Positions 56,637 through 64,000 of a stretch of 64,000 nucleotides of DNA are shown one piece after another. A program made the position numbers and the translations under genes. How positions within the stretch are numbered: position 1 is the stretch's first letter; every line of letters begins with the position of its first letter. The DNA is taken from the NCBI GenBank assembly GCA_946886855.1, contig CAMPJJ010000017.1, positions 1-64,000 on the forward strand. The letters are read 5' to 3'. The notes under the pieces were generated by a model. It had not been told where the DNA came from and did no database searches. It was given only the letters and a program-made list of their open reading frames with translations. The stretch is from an uncultured Roseateles sp. (lineage in GTDB: Bacteria; Pseudomonadota; Gammaproteobacteria; Burkholderiales; Burkholderiaceae).

Positions 56637-58031
56637 TCAGTTCCCGTTCACCGGCTGCAGGTTCGTGCCGCGTCCCTGGCTCACAGGAGGGATGCCCGGC
56701 ATCGCTTCGACGCCCAGTTCAGGCTCTTCCTCCTCGACCTTGGGCAGCACCTTCACCGATCGGATGGCCTGGACCTGCCAGGCCAGCACCGCCAGCAGCA
56801 CCGCGCCCACGCCCGCGAAGGCCAGCGCGGCGCGCAGGCTGACATGCTCGCCGAGCCAGCCGCCGATCAGCGCGCCGGGGCCGGCGGGGATCAGGATCAG
56901 CCACCGCATGGTGCTGGTCATGCGCCCCAGCAGCGGTCCCGGCGTCACCGCCTGCCGCAGCGACAGGAAATTGATGAAGATGAACACCGCGCCGACACCG
57001 AACATGAACAGCGTGAAGGCGAAGGCCGCCACGCCCCAGGCGTTGGCCGGCGCGATGCACAGGGCCGCCCAGCCGACGCCGCACAGCGCGAAACCGCTGA
57101 CCAGACAGGGGCCGGGTCCGAGGCGGGCGCTGACGCGATGGCCGATGGCGCTGGCCAGCACCGTGCCGGCGCCCAGCGCGATGTAGGACAGGCCGACGCT
57201 CTGCGCCGACAGCCCGAGCACGCGCGTCGCGAAGAGGATCTGCACAACCTGCGCCGCCTGGTTGAACATCTGCCAGCCGCCGACCGCGCAGGCCAGCGCG
57301 ACCAGCATGGGTTTGCCGCGGACGAAGTCGACGCCGGCCTTCAGGTCGCGCCAGAAATGGGCGCCGTCGAGGCGATGCAGGGTCTCGTTGACCTTGACGC
57401 CGCGCAGGATCGCCGCGGAGGCGACCAGCAGCAGCGCGTCGACCGCCAGCGCCAGCGGCGCGCCGACCAGCTTGATCAGCGCGCCCGCGACCCCGGGGCC
57501 GGCGACCTCCGCGCCGGAGGACGCCAGCGCGTTCTTCGCATGCGCCTCGACCAGCCGGTCACGGCTCACGACCTGTGTCAGCACGATCTGCGAGGCGCTG
57601 CCGGCGATCGTGTACACGGTCCCGAGCAGGAAGCCAACGAAATACAGCCAGGGCATGCCCAGCCATCCCATCCAGTGCGCGATCGGCACGCTGGCCACGG
57701 CGACGGCCAGCGTGAGCTCGCCGACGATGTAGACCGGCAGCTTGCGGACGCGGTCCAGCCAGACACCGGCGGGCAGCGAGAACAGCACGAAGGGCGCGAG
57801 CTCCATGGCCGTCAGCACGCCCATCTGCGTCGGCGAGGCGTGCAGCAGCACCGCCGCGGTCAACGGCAGCGCCAGCAGCGTGATCTGCCCGCCGAGCGAG
57901 CTGATCAGGATCGACGTCCAGAGACGCCGGTAGACGAGGTTGCGCAGCAGATCGCCGGCGGGGAGCTGGATGAGATCCAGCAGGCGGTCGAGCAGACGGT
58001 CGACCCACGTGGTTGTCCTCTTGGGCAACAT
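56637..58031 (-). CDS. MFS transporter (enterobactin exporter/EntS-like group)
   Basis: A 464-residue membrane protein starting MLPKRTTTWVDRLLDRLLDL, chosen for a GGAG site 7 bp upstream. The MFS hallmark loop is LPAGVWLDRVRKLPVY after the second span. About 12 spans are predicted. The arrangement NALASSGAEVAGPGVAGALI is typical of MFS_3 proteins that export siderophores or drugs. The cytosolic C-terminal tail (KVEEEEPELG...) is acidic. Substrate unknown. Confidence 0.88.
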   Translation of the reverse strand: MLPKRTTTWVDRLLDRLLDLIQLPAGDLLRNLVYRRLWTSILISSLGGQITLLALPLTAAVLLHASPTQMGVLTAMELAPFVLFSLPAGVWLDRVRKLPVYIVGELTLAVAVASVPIAHWMGWLGMPWLYFVGFLLGTVYTIAGSASQIVLTQVVSRDRLVEAHAKNALASSGAEVAGPGVAGALIKLVGAPLALAVDALLLVASAAILRGVKVNETLHRLDGAHFWRDLKAGVDFVRGKPMLVALACAVGGWQMFNQAAQVVQILFATRVLGLSAQSVGLSYIALGAGTVLASAIGHRVSARLGPGPCLVSGFALCGVGWAALCIAPANAWGVAAFAFTLFMFGVGAVFIFINFLSLRQAVTPGPLLGRMTSTMRWLILIPAGPGALIGGWLGEHVSLRAALAFAGVGAVLLAVLAWQVQAIRSVKVLPKVEEEEPELGVEAMPGIPPVSQGRGTNLQPVNGN

Positions 58032-58182
58032 GATGAACTCCGGAGGCGGTCCATGCGAGGCGTCATGCGCCGGGCGCGGACCGGGCGGGCGGGACGCCGT
58101 CGGCGTCGGGCTCGCGGAAAGCCAAGGACCTGGGGGCCGGCCCGCCTCGGGCGGTCGGGGGCCGGGAAGCGCCGTGAAGACG

Positions 58183-58269
58183 CTACGGTCGTCGCGCCCA
58201 GCCGGCCTGGCCAAGCGCGCGCACCGACGCCTGGGCGTCGTCTCTGGTGCGGTCGAGCAGCTTGGTCAT
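58183..58269 (-). other. 28-codon ORF upstream of the MFS gene
   Basis: ATG at 58269 with GGAG about 7 bp upstream, encoding MTKLLDRTRDDAQASVRALG plus eight residues, ending in TAG. It precedes the MFS gene by 150 bp on the same strand. The rest of the 345-bp gap 58032-58376 shows nothing else. It could be a leader peptide or chance. Confidence 0.25.
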
Positions 58270-58376
58270 GGGTCGGCTCCGATCGTGGATCGTGGCGTGA
58301 GAGCTTCCGGGGAGGAAGAAGGCGTCGATGCTATCAGCGCGCTCGTGTCATCGACAAGTGAGGAAAGGCAGGGGAC

Positions 58377-60008
58377 TCACCAGCCCGCGGCCGCGCCGTC
58401 GCGCCGCGGGTCGCTCGCCGCGACGTAGCCTTCCACCGCCGGATCGCCCAGGCGCCAGATGAACTGGCCCGCGCCGAAGTCCTGGTAGCTGTCGTTGATC
58501 TCGGCGATCTGGTGGCCGAGCGCGCGCAGCCCGGCGACGGCCGCGGGATTCATCGTCGACTCGACGTTGATCGACAGCCCTGCGTTGTAGCGCCAGCGCG
58601 GCGCGTCGCAGGCCGCCTGCGGGTGCTGACGATGGTCGACCATCCGGACCAGCGTCTGCAGGTGGCCCTGCGGCTGCATGTTGGCGCCCATGACGCCGTA
58701 GCTCATCTGCGGCTGCCCGTCCTTCATCAGGAAGGCCGGGATGATGGTGTGGAAGGGCCGCTTGCCCGGCGCGACCACGTTGGCGTGGCCCGCCTCGCGC
58801 GTGAACCCGTGACCGCGGTTCTGCAGCGACAGGCCGTAGTCCGGCACCACCACGCCCGAGCCGAAGCCGTGGTAGTTGCTCTGGATGAAGCTGACCATCA
58901 TGCCGCTCTCATCGGCGGCGGTCAGGTAGATGGTGCCGCCCTTGACCGGATTGCCCGCCTGGAAGTCCTGGGCCTTGCTGCGGTCGATGAGCTTCGCGCG
59001 CTCGGCGAGGTAGTTCGGGTCCAGCAGCTCCGCGGCCTGGACCGCCATGGTTCGCGCGTCGCTGACGTAGCGGTAGGTGTCGGCGAAGGCGAGCTTCATC
59101 GCCTCGATCTGCAGATGGTGGGACTCGGCGCTGTCCACCGGCAGCGACGCGATGTCGAACTGCTTGAGGAGGCCCAGCGCGATCAGCGCCGCGATGCCCT
59201 GTCCGTTCGGCGGGATCTCGTGCAGGGTGTGGCCGGCGTAGTCCATCGAGATCGTGTCCACCCATTCCGGCGCGTAGGCGGCGAAGTCGGCGGCGGTGAT
59301 CGCGCCGCCGGTCTCGCGCGCGAAGGCCGCCGTGGCTTCGGCGATCTCACCGCGATAGAAGGCCGCTCCCTTGGTGTCGGCGATGAGACGCAGCGTGCGC
59401 GCGGCCGCGGCGAATCGGAACACCTCGCCCACCTCCGGCGCGCGCCCCTTCGGCAGGAAGGCATCGGCGAAGCCCGGTTGCGACACGAGGTCCGCGACCT
59501 GCGACGCCAGGTGCCACTTGCCCTGCACGATCACCGGCACGGCGTAGCCGCGCTCGGCGATCTCGATCGCCGGCGCCATCAGGTCGGCGAAGGGCAGCTT
59601 GCCGTAGCGCTCGCTCAAGGCGACCCAGCCGCCCACCGCGCCCGGCACCGTCACCGCGTCCCAGCCGCGCAGCGGCAACGAAGCGCCGGCACCGTGCTTG
59701 CGGTCGAAGTACTCGGGCGTCCACGCCTGCGGCGCGATGCCGGAGGCATTCAACCCCTGCAAGGTCTTGCCGTCCCACACGATCGCGAAGGCATCCGAGC
59801 CGAGGCCGTTGCTGCAGGGCTCGAGCAGCGTCATGCAGGCCGCGGTCGCGATCGCGGCGTCCACCGCGTTGCCGCCCTGCCCCAGGATGCGCAGACCGGC
59901 CTGCGCGGCCTGCGGATGCGAGGTCGACACGACATTGCGCGCGAAGACCGGACTGCGTTGGCTCGCGTAGCCGCGGCTCCAGTCGAAGGCGGGGTGGGGG
60001 GCTGTCAT
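58377..60008 (-). CDS. Gamma-glutamyltransferase family protein (GGT/YwrD type)
   Basis: A 543-residue Ntn-hydrolase starting MTAPHPAFDWSRGYASQRSP. The family start VVSTSHPQAAQAGLRILGQG and GNAVDAAIATAACMTLLEPC is diagnostic. The precursor is cleaved before the catalytic Thr in GGTIYLTAADESGMMVSFIQ. LHEIPPNGQGIAALIALGLL and GVMGANMQPQGHLQTLVRMV are also conserved. No signal peptide is seen, so it is probably cytoplasmic, as in the YwrD-like subgroup. It cleaves gamma-glutamyl bonds such as in glutathione conjugates. Confidence 0.92.
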   Translation of the reverse strand: MTAPHPAFDWSRGYASQRSPVFARNVVSTSHPQAAQAGLRILGQGGNAVDAAIATAACMTLLEPCSNGLGSDAFAIVWDGKTLQGLNASGIAPQAWTPEYFDRKHGAGASLPLRGWDAVTVPGAVGGWVALSERYGKLPFADLMAPAIEIAERGYAVPVIVQGKWHLASQVADLVSQPGFADAFLPKGRAPEVGEVFRFAAAARTLRLIADTKGAAFYRGEIAEATAAFARETGGAITAADFAAYAPEWVDTISMDYAGHTLHEIPPNGQGIAALIALGLLKQFDIASLPVDSAESHHLQIEAMKLAFADTYRYVSDARTMAVQAAELLDPNYLAERAKLIDRSKAQDFQAGNPVKGGTIYLTAADESGMMVSFIQSNYHGFGSGVVVPDYGLSLQNRGHGFTREAGHANVVAPGKRPFHTIIPAFLMKDGQPQMSYGVMGANMQPQGHLQTLVRMVDHRQHPQAACDAPRWRYNAGLSINVESTMNPAAVAGLRALGHQIAEINDSYQDFGAGQFIWRLGDPAVEGYVAASDPRRDGAAAGW

Positions 60009-60194
60009 CGGTGTCTCCTGAATGCGTGCGCGGCATCTTGCCCGACACCCGGCGGCGGCGACAGCGCGCAAGACCTGACCCGTGAAGGACCCGTGCGGAT
60101 TGCGTAACCCAATGCAAAGCTGCACGAGGCTGTCAACACAAGGTGTCGCGGCGTCGTTGTCTGCTCACCTTGTTCAACCTGCTGGAGAAACCAG

Positions 60195-60467
60195 ATGCAA
60201 GCCTTCAAGACCATCAAGACCCTGGCCCTGATCCCCGCCCTGCTGATTGCCGGCGCCGCGATGGCCCAAGGCACCGCCACCCCGGCAGCGCCGACCACGC
60301 AAGCCGCTCCGGCAGCGACCGCCGCCCCGGCGTCCGATGCCAAGACCGAGCACAAGGGTGCGAAGCATCACAAGGCGACCGGCGACAAGACCGCCGCGCA
60401 CAAGGCCGGCCACAAGAAGGCCGACAAGGCTGAGAAGCCCGCCGAAGGCGCCTCCGCCGCCAAGTAA
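60195..60467 (+). CDS. Small secreted Ala/Lys/His-rich protein (90 aa)
   Basis: Signal peptide MQAFKTIKTLALIPALLIAG ending AMAQ. The mature part is Ala/Pro/Thr-rich, then repeats of Lys/His/Ala (HKGAKHHKATGDKTAAHKAG). It is basic and probably disordered, like acid-shock (Asr-like) or metal-binding periplasmic proteins. A GGAG site lies 8 bp before the ATG and a strong terminator follows. No closer assignment. Confidence 0.7.
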   Translation: MQAFKTIKTLALIPALLIAGAAMAQGTATPAAPTTQAAPAATAAPASDAKTEHKGAKHHKATGDKTAAHKAGHKKADKAEKPAEGASAAK

Positions 60468-60530
60468 CCGGCGCGGAAGTCGAAGGCTCGTGGCGCGCCC
60501 CGCGCGTCCCGCGCGCCTCGGCGCCTCAAA

Positions 60531-60567
60531 AAAAACCGCAGCACCGGGTGACCGGTCTGCGGTTTTT
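60531..60567. terminator. Bidirectional rho-independent terminator
   Basis: 11-bp stem AAAAACCGCAG / CTGCGGTTTTT with a 15-nt loop, T-run on both strands. It ends the small basic protein gene (plus) and bfd (minus). Confidence 0.9.
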
Positions 60568-60628
60568 CTTCGTCCAGACCTTCGGCCGGCAGCGGCTCGA
60601 TCAGCCGCCGGGAATCAGAACGCTTCGA

Positions 60629-60865
60629 TCAAGCGGCCAGTTGCGCGATCGGGATGACGTGCGAGCTGCTCGCGCAGGTCACGCCATGGGCGGCGGCGCA
60701 GTGGCGGAGCGCTTCATTGAAGACGTCGCGCGCGCAGTCGTGGCAGCTGCCGCAGGCGGAGGCCACCTGGGTCTCGTCCTGGAGCACGTCGAAGTTGTGG
60801 ACGCCGTCGGCCACGGTGCGGCGGATGTCGCGGTCGGAAACTCGATGGCAGAGGCAGACGATCAT
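60629..60865 (-). CDS. bfd: Bacterioferritin-associated ferredoxin (Bfd-like)
   Basis: A 78-residue 2Fe-2S protein. Cluster ligands are in MIVCLCHRVSD (C4, C6) and ACGSCHDCA (C38, C41), the Bfd spacing. Bfd donates electrons to bacterioferritin to release stored iron under iron shortage. A Fur-like site lies 50 bp upstream. The bfr gene lies next on the same strand. The C-terminal 20 residues extend beyond E. coli Bfd. Confidence 0.9.
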   Translation of the reverse strand: MIVCLCHRVSDRDIRRTVADGVHNFDVLQDETQVASACGSCHDCARDVFNEALRHCAAAHGVTCASSSHVIPIAQLAA

Positions 60866-60914
60866 GGCGGCGGCAAGTCAGGATGAACCTGGGATAGCCG
60901 TGATACTAGCGCAA

Positions 60915-60934
60915 ACGCGAATCCCTCTCAATTA
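60915..60934. promoter_or_regulatory. Fur-like box upstream of bfd
   Basis: ACGCGAATCCCTCTCAATTA, resembling the GCGAATCGTTCTCATT site before hemP, with one base less and several mismatches. Position about 50 bp before the bfd start fits iron repression. Confidence 0.5.
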
Positions 60935-61011
60935 GATTGCAGAGCCCCTGCGGCGCGTCGGACAACTGTCGGTGAACGACGACACGAAAGCTCGCCCGCC
61001 GTCGCCGAGAC

Positions 61012-61037
61012 GCAAAAAAGCCCCGCAAGCGGGGCTT
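61012..61037 (-). terminator. Rho-independent terminator of bfr
   Basis: On the minus strand AAGCCCC / GGGGCTT (GC-rich 7-9 bp stem, small loop) is followed by TTTTTTG. It lies 47 bp after the bfr stop, so bfr and bfd are separate transcripts. Confidence 0.88.
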
Positions 61038-61083
61038 GGGGTTCCTGGCGGCGGCTGGGGCCCCGGGATGGACGGGCTGGCGG

Positions 61084-61560
61084 TTAGCTCGCTTCGCCCA
61101 TCTGGCTCTGGAGCCAATTCTGTTCGCCGATCTGCGCGATCAGCTCGATCTGGGTTTCCAGATGGTCGATGTGTTCTTCGGTGTCGGCGAGGATCTCCTC
61201 GAGCACCTCGCGGGAGATGTAGTCGCGCACGCTCTCGCAGTAGGCGATGGCTTCCTTCAGCAGCGGATGGCTGCCCATCTCGATCTTCAGGTCGCAATGC
61301 TGGGCCTCGACGGCGTTCTCGCCGATGTAGAGCTTGCCCAGGTCCTGCAGGTTGGGCAGGCCTTCCAGCAGCAGGATGCGATCCATCAGCTTGTCGGCGT
61401 GCTTCATCTCCTCGATGGACTCGGCGTACTCGTGCTTGGCCAGGCGCTCCAGGCCCCAGCTCTTGTACATCTTGTAGTGCAGGAAGTACTGGTTGATCGC
61501 GGTCAGCTCGTTCTTCAGCTGCGCGTTCAAGTACTCGATGACCTTGGCGTCGCCCTTCAT
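61084..61560 (-). CDS. bfr: Bacterioferritin
   Basis: A 158-residue iron-storage protein starting [20 protein letters not shown]. Ferroxidase ligands E18, Y25, E51 and H54 and the haem-ligand M52 are all present at canonical positions ([14 protein letters not shown]), as is the distal helix [15 protein letters not shown]. It forms 24-meric shells storing Fe(III). Its partner Bfd is encoded next to it. Confidence 0.96.
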   Translation of the reverse strand: MKGDAKVIEYLNAQLKNELTAINQYFLHYKMYKSWGLERLAKHEYAESIEEMKHADKLMDRILLLEGLPNLQDLGKLYIGENAVEAQHCDLKIEMGSHPLLKEAIAYCESVRDYISREVLEEILADTEEHIDHLETQIELIAQIGEQNWLQSQMGEAS

Positions 61561-61711
61561 GTTCTTCTCCTGGGAATTCGGTGGGATGGGGCGCATTGTC
61601 GTCATCCCTACGACGAATGGGGACAAGACCCGCCGGGCCCGCTCTGCATGCGAAGTATTCGCAGCCCGTTTCCATCAAGAAAAAAGCGATCGCCGCGATT
61701 CTTGGTTGCTA

Positions 61712-61730
61712 TTGCGAATCGTTCTCATTA
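61712..61730. promoter_or_regulatory. Fur box upstream of hemP
   Basis: TTGCGAATCGTTCTCATTA, close to the known Burkholderiales Fur-site form (GCGAATnnTTCTCATT). It is immediately upstream of the hemP start and probably represses hemP and the haem receptor when iron is ample. Confidence 0.78.
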
Positions 61731-61741
61731 AGATGCTTCGC

Positions 61742-61966
61742 ATGAATGCCCACCACCACCCCCATCTCGAAGCCCTGCAAGCCGTTGCGCTGGACAGCGC
61801 ACGGGTCGCCGCAGGTTCGCCGCGCGAAGCGGTTCCGCTGGTCCAGCGCCGCCGCATCAGCAGCCAGACGCTGATGGGCAACGACCGCGAGGTCGAGATC
61901 GAACATGCCGGCTCGCTCTACCGGCTGCGGGTGACCTCGCTGGGCAAACTCATCCTGACCAAGTGA
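61742..61966 (+). CDS. hemP: HemP, haemin uptake protein
   Basis: A 74-residue protein (MNAHHHPHLEALQAVALDSA...); an ATG three codons earlier is possible but touches the Fur box. The conserved HemP domain is the C-terminal half: VQRRRISSQTLMGNDREVEI, then EHAGSLYRLRVTSLGKLILT. The N-terminal half is His-containing and specific to this protein. HemP genes precede haem receptor genes in many proteobacteria and activate or support haem uptake. The receptor gene follows after 188 bp. Confidence 0.88.
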   Translation: MNAHHHPHLEALQAVALDSARVAAGSPREAVPLVQRRRISSQTLMGNDREVEIEHAGSLYRLRVTSLGKLILTK

Positions 61967-62154
61967 CCCGGATCCGCTGAGCGGCGCGGCCGGCCGAGGA
62001 CCGGTCCGCCCGCCCGCGATCCGCGTCTGCGTTTCCGTCCCGCTTCCCTCTCCATCGTCCCTGAACGCCGGCCGTCCGCGAGGACCGCCCGCCCGCACCA
62101 GCCCGCGTCGTGCCAGCCCGTGCGAGATCCAAGAACTACAAGGATTTCGTCACC

Positions 62155-64000
62155 ATGCCACTGCGCCCGACGCCCGTCGCGCTCGCCCTGTCGTTGGCTT
62201 TCCCGCTGACCTTCCCGCTGGCTCTCGCCCAGACGACGGCTCCCGCGAACCCAGCGACCGCGGACCATCCCCAGGCGCTCGGCGAACTGACCGTCTCCGC
62301 GACCCGCACCGAGCGCGCGGTCGACGCGGTGCCCAACACGGTCACCGTCAAGCACCGCCAGCAGCTGGACCGCCGCGACGCGCGCGACCTGAAGGACCTG
62401 CTGGCCGACGAGGTCGACCTCGACGTCAAGGCCATGACCCCGCGCTTCACGGCGGCAGGCGCGTCCACGGGCCGCGCGGGCAATGAAGGCATCAACATCC
62501 GCGGCCTGGAAGGCAACCGGGTGCTGATGATGGTCGACGGCATCCGTCTGCCGCAGAGCTTCGCCTTCGGCGCCTTCGCGAGCGGCCGGGCCGACTTCGT
62601 CGACCTCAACAGCCTGGTCGGCGCCGAGGTCCTGCGCGGCCCGACGTCCACGTCCTACGGCAGCGACGGCCTGGCCGGCGCGTTGAGCCTGCGCACGCTG
62701 TCCCCGGAAGACCTGCTGGTGAACGGCAAGACCTTCGCCGGCTTCGCGAAGCTGACCGGCACGAGCGTCGACGATTCCAAGCGCGCCAGCGCCGCGGTCG
62801 CCTTCGGCGCGGGCGACTGGAGCAGCCTGGTGCAGGCGACGGTCCAGCGCGGCCACGAAACCAAGAACGAGGGCGACAGCAACGCGCCCGACGCCACCCG
62901 CACCAAGCCCAATCCGACGGACGTCGAGACCGGCAGCGTGATGGCCAAGCTCGGCTACCGCGTGAACGCGAACCACCGGCTGATGGGCACGCTCGAGTAC
63001 CGCGAGCGCAAGATCGACACCAACGTGCTGACGGCCGTCACCGCGCCGCCGGCGACCGGCACGCTGCCGGCCACCGCGGTGCTGGCGCTGGACGCGCACG
63101 ACAAGACGGACCGCACGCGGGTCTCGCTGGCGCACCGCTACGAGGACCTCAACGCGACCTGGGTGCAGCAGGCGACGACGCATGTCTACCTGCAGGACAG
63201 CGAGACGCGCCAGTTCTCCCACGAGGACCGCAACACCGCCGCCGACCGCACGCGGCTGGGCACCTACAAGGAACGCGTGATCGGCCTGAGTTCCCAGGCG
63301 CAGACGCAGCTCGCCAGCCAGCGCCTGAGCTACGGCGTCGACCTCAGCCGCAACACCATCGAAGGCGTGCGCGACGGCACGGTCCCACCGGCTGGCGAAA
63401 CCTTCCCGAGCAAGCCCTTCCCCGATACGAAGTACACGCTGACCGGCGCGTTCGTGCAGGACGAGATCGAGGCCGGCGACCTCACGATCATTCCCGCGCT
63501 GCGCTTCGAGCACTACAAGCTGTCGCCGAAGCAGGACGGCTACAGCGGCCAGATCGTCTCGCTGTCGGACCAGGCGGTGACGCCGCGCATCGGCCTGATC
63601 TGGCGCGCCACCCCCACCCTTCAGCCCTATGTGAACTGGGCGCAGGGCTTCCGCGCGCCGACGCCGGACCAGGTGAACAACGGCTTCGCCAACCCGGTCC
63701 AGGGCTACCAGAGCATCGGCAATCCCGACCTGAAGGCGGAGCACGCCAACAGCTGGGAACTGGGTCTGCGCGGCAAGCTGATGGAGACGCTGCGCTGGCA
63801 GTTGAGCGCCTATGACAACCGCTACCGCGACTTCATCTCGCAGGAGATGGTGCGCGGCGCCTTCACGCCGTCGGACCCGGCGATCTTCCAGTACGTGAAC
63901 CTGAGCCAGGCCCGGATCAAGGGCGTCGAGGCCCGCTTCGTCTGGGACATCTCGTCGACCTTCAAGCTCGACGCGTCGGTGGCGAAGTCGCGCGGCCACA
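62155..64000 (+). CDS. TonB-dependent haem/haemoglobin receptor, 3' end outside window
   Basis: 615 residues are visible with no stop before the window edge. The signal peptide is MPLRPTPVALALSLAFPLTF...ALAQTT. The TonB box region is LGELTVSATRTERAVDAVPN. The plug contains GNEGINIRGLEGNRVLMMVD and DLNSLVGAEVLRGPTSTSYG, as in the haemoglobin/transferrin/lactoferrin receptor family. The haem-binding motifs FRAPTPDQVNNGF and NPDLKAEHA (FRAP and NPxL boxes) are present. HemP and a Fur box upstream support haem uptake under iron limitation. Confidence 0.93.
   Translation, partial: MPLRPTPVALALSLAFPLTFPLALAQTTAPANPATADHPQALGELTVSATRTERAVDAVPNTVTVKHRQQLDRRDARDLKDLLADEVDLDVKAMTPRFTAAGASTGRAGNEGINIRGLEGNRVLMMVDGIRLPQSFAFGAFASGRADFVDLNSLVGAEVLRGPTSTSYGSDGLAGALSLRTLSPEDLLVNGKTFAGFAKLTGTSVDDSKRASAAVAFGAGDWSSLVQATVQRGHETKNEGDSNAPDATRTKPNPTDVETGSVMAKLGYRVNANHRLMGTLEYRERKIDTNVLTAVTAPPATGTLPATAVLALDAHDKTDRTRVSLAHRYEDLNATWVQQATTHVYLQDSETRQFSHEDRNTAADRTRLGTYKERVIGLSSQAQTQLASQRLSYGVDLSRNTIEGVRDGTVPPAGETFPSKPFPDTKYTLTGAFVQDEIEAGDLTIIPALRFEHYKLSPKQDGYSGQIVSLSDQAVTPRIGLIWRATPTLQPYVNWAQGFRAPTPDQVNNGFANPVQGYQSIGNPDLKAEHANSWELGLRGKLMETLRWQLSAYDNRYRDFISQEMVRGAFTPSDPAIFQYVNLSQARIKGVEARFVWDISSTFKLDASVAKSRGH

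Overview
The window is about 67% GC and densely coded. It carries no rRNA, tRNA, CRISPR array or insertion sequence that I can recognise. Codon use, the UbiE plus DUF971 pair, a giant DUF3683-type FAD/Fe-S oxidoreductase, a Bug/TctC binding protein, a PEP-CTERM protein and a TonB receptor-SapC-JmjC-halogenase cluster all point to a betaproteobacterium of the Burkholderiales, plausibly the Roseateles/Mitsuaria/Rubrivivax neighbourhood. The genus is an inference, not a reading.

Region 1 (1-1255, minus strand) is the end of a type IV pilus or type II secretion-like operon: a PilO/GspM-like inner membrane protein and a partial GspC/PilP-like protein. Region 2 (1528-12711, minus strand) is the most unusual part. 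Eleven co-oriented genes hold a secreted SpvB/TcB-like protein (1118 aa), a secreted RHS/TcC-like protein with a Hint domain and a low-GC toxin tip, an overlapping immunity gene, and four small Sec-secreted proteins upstream plus four downstream. Seven of these eight small proteins share a central helix-then-Gly-Lys-strand pattern that recalls AB5 toxin B subunits. No TcA gene is present.

Region 3 (12951-26744, plus strand) is a beta-glucoside uptake locus: a LacI regulator, an ABC transporter (binding protein, two permeases, ATPase), a GH1 beta-glucosidase and a large TonB-dependent receptor. Matching palindromic operators (TGAAAGCGCTTTCA core) lie before the binding-protein gene and before the receptor gene. 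A SapC-JmjC-tryptophan-halogenase unit follows.

Region 4 (26854-36628) is mixed: a DUF2007 protein, a Gly-tailed membrane protein, a GNAT, a TetR-reductase pair, and a Tat-exported phospholipase C ending in a dockerin-like module. The phospholipase gene is directly followed by a PEP-CTERM protein with a cohesin-like domain. A Cys-rich flavodoxin-like protein, UbiE and DUF971 come next. Region 5 (36697-46496) has two tandem subtilases, an M13 metallopeptidase, a small secreted protein, a Bug-type binding protein and a chemoreceptor gene broken by one in-frame amber codon.

Region 6 (46569-60467) has the DUF3683-type oxidoreductase, a complete ugpBAECQ glycerol-3-phosphate/glycerophosphodiester operon, a GNAT, an MFS transporter, a gamma-glutamyltransferase and a Lys/His/Ala-rich small secreted protein. 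Region 7 (60629-64000) is an iron and haem cluster: Bfd-like ferredoxin, bacterioferritin, HemP and a haem TonB receptor truncated by the window end. Fur-like boxes precede bfd and hemP.
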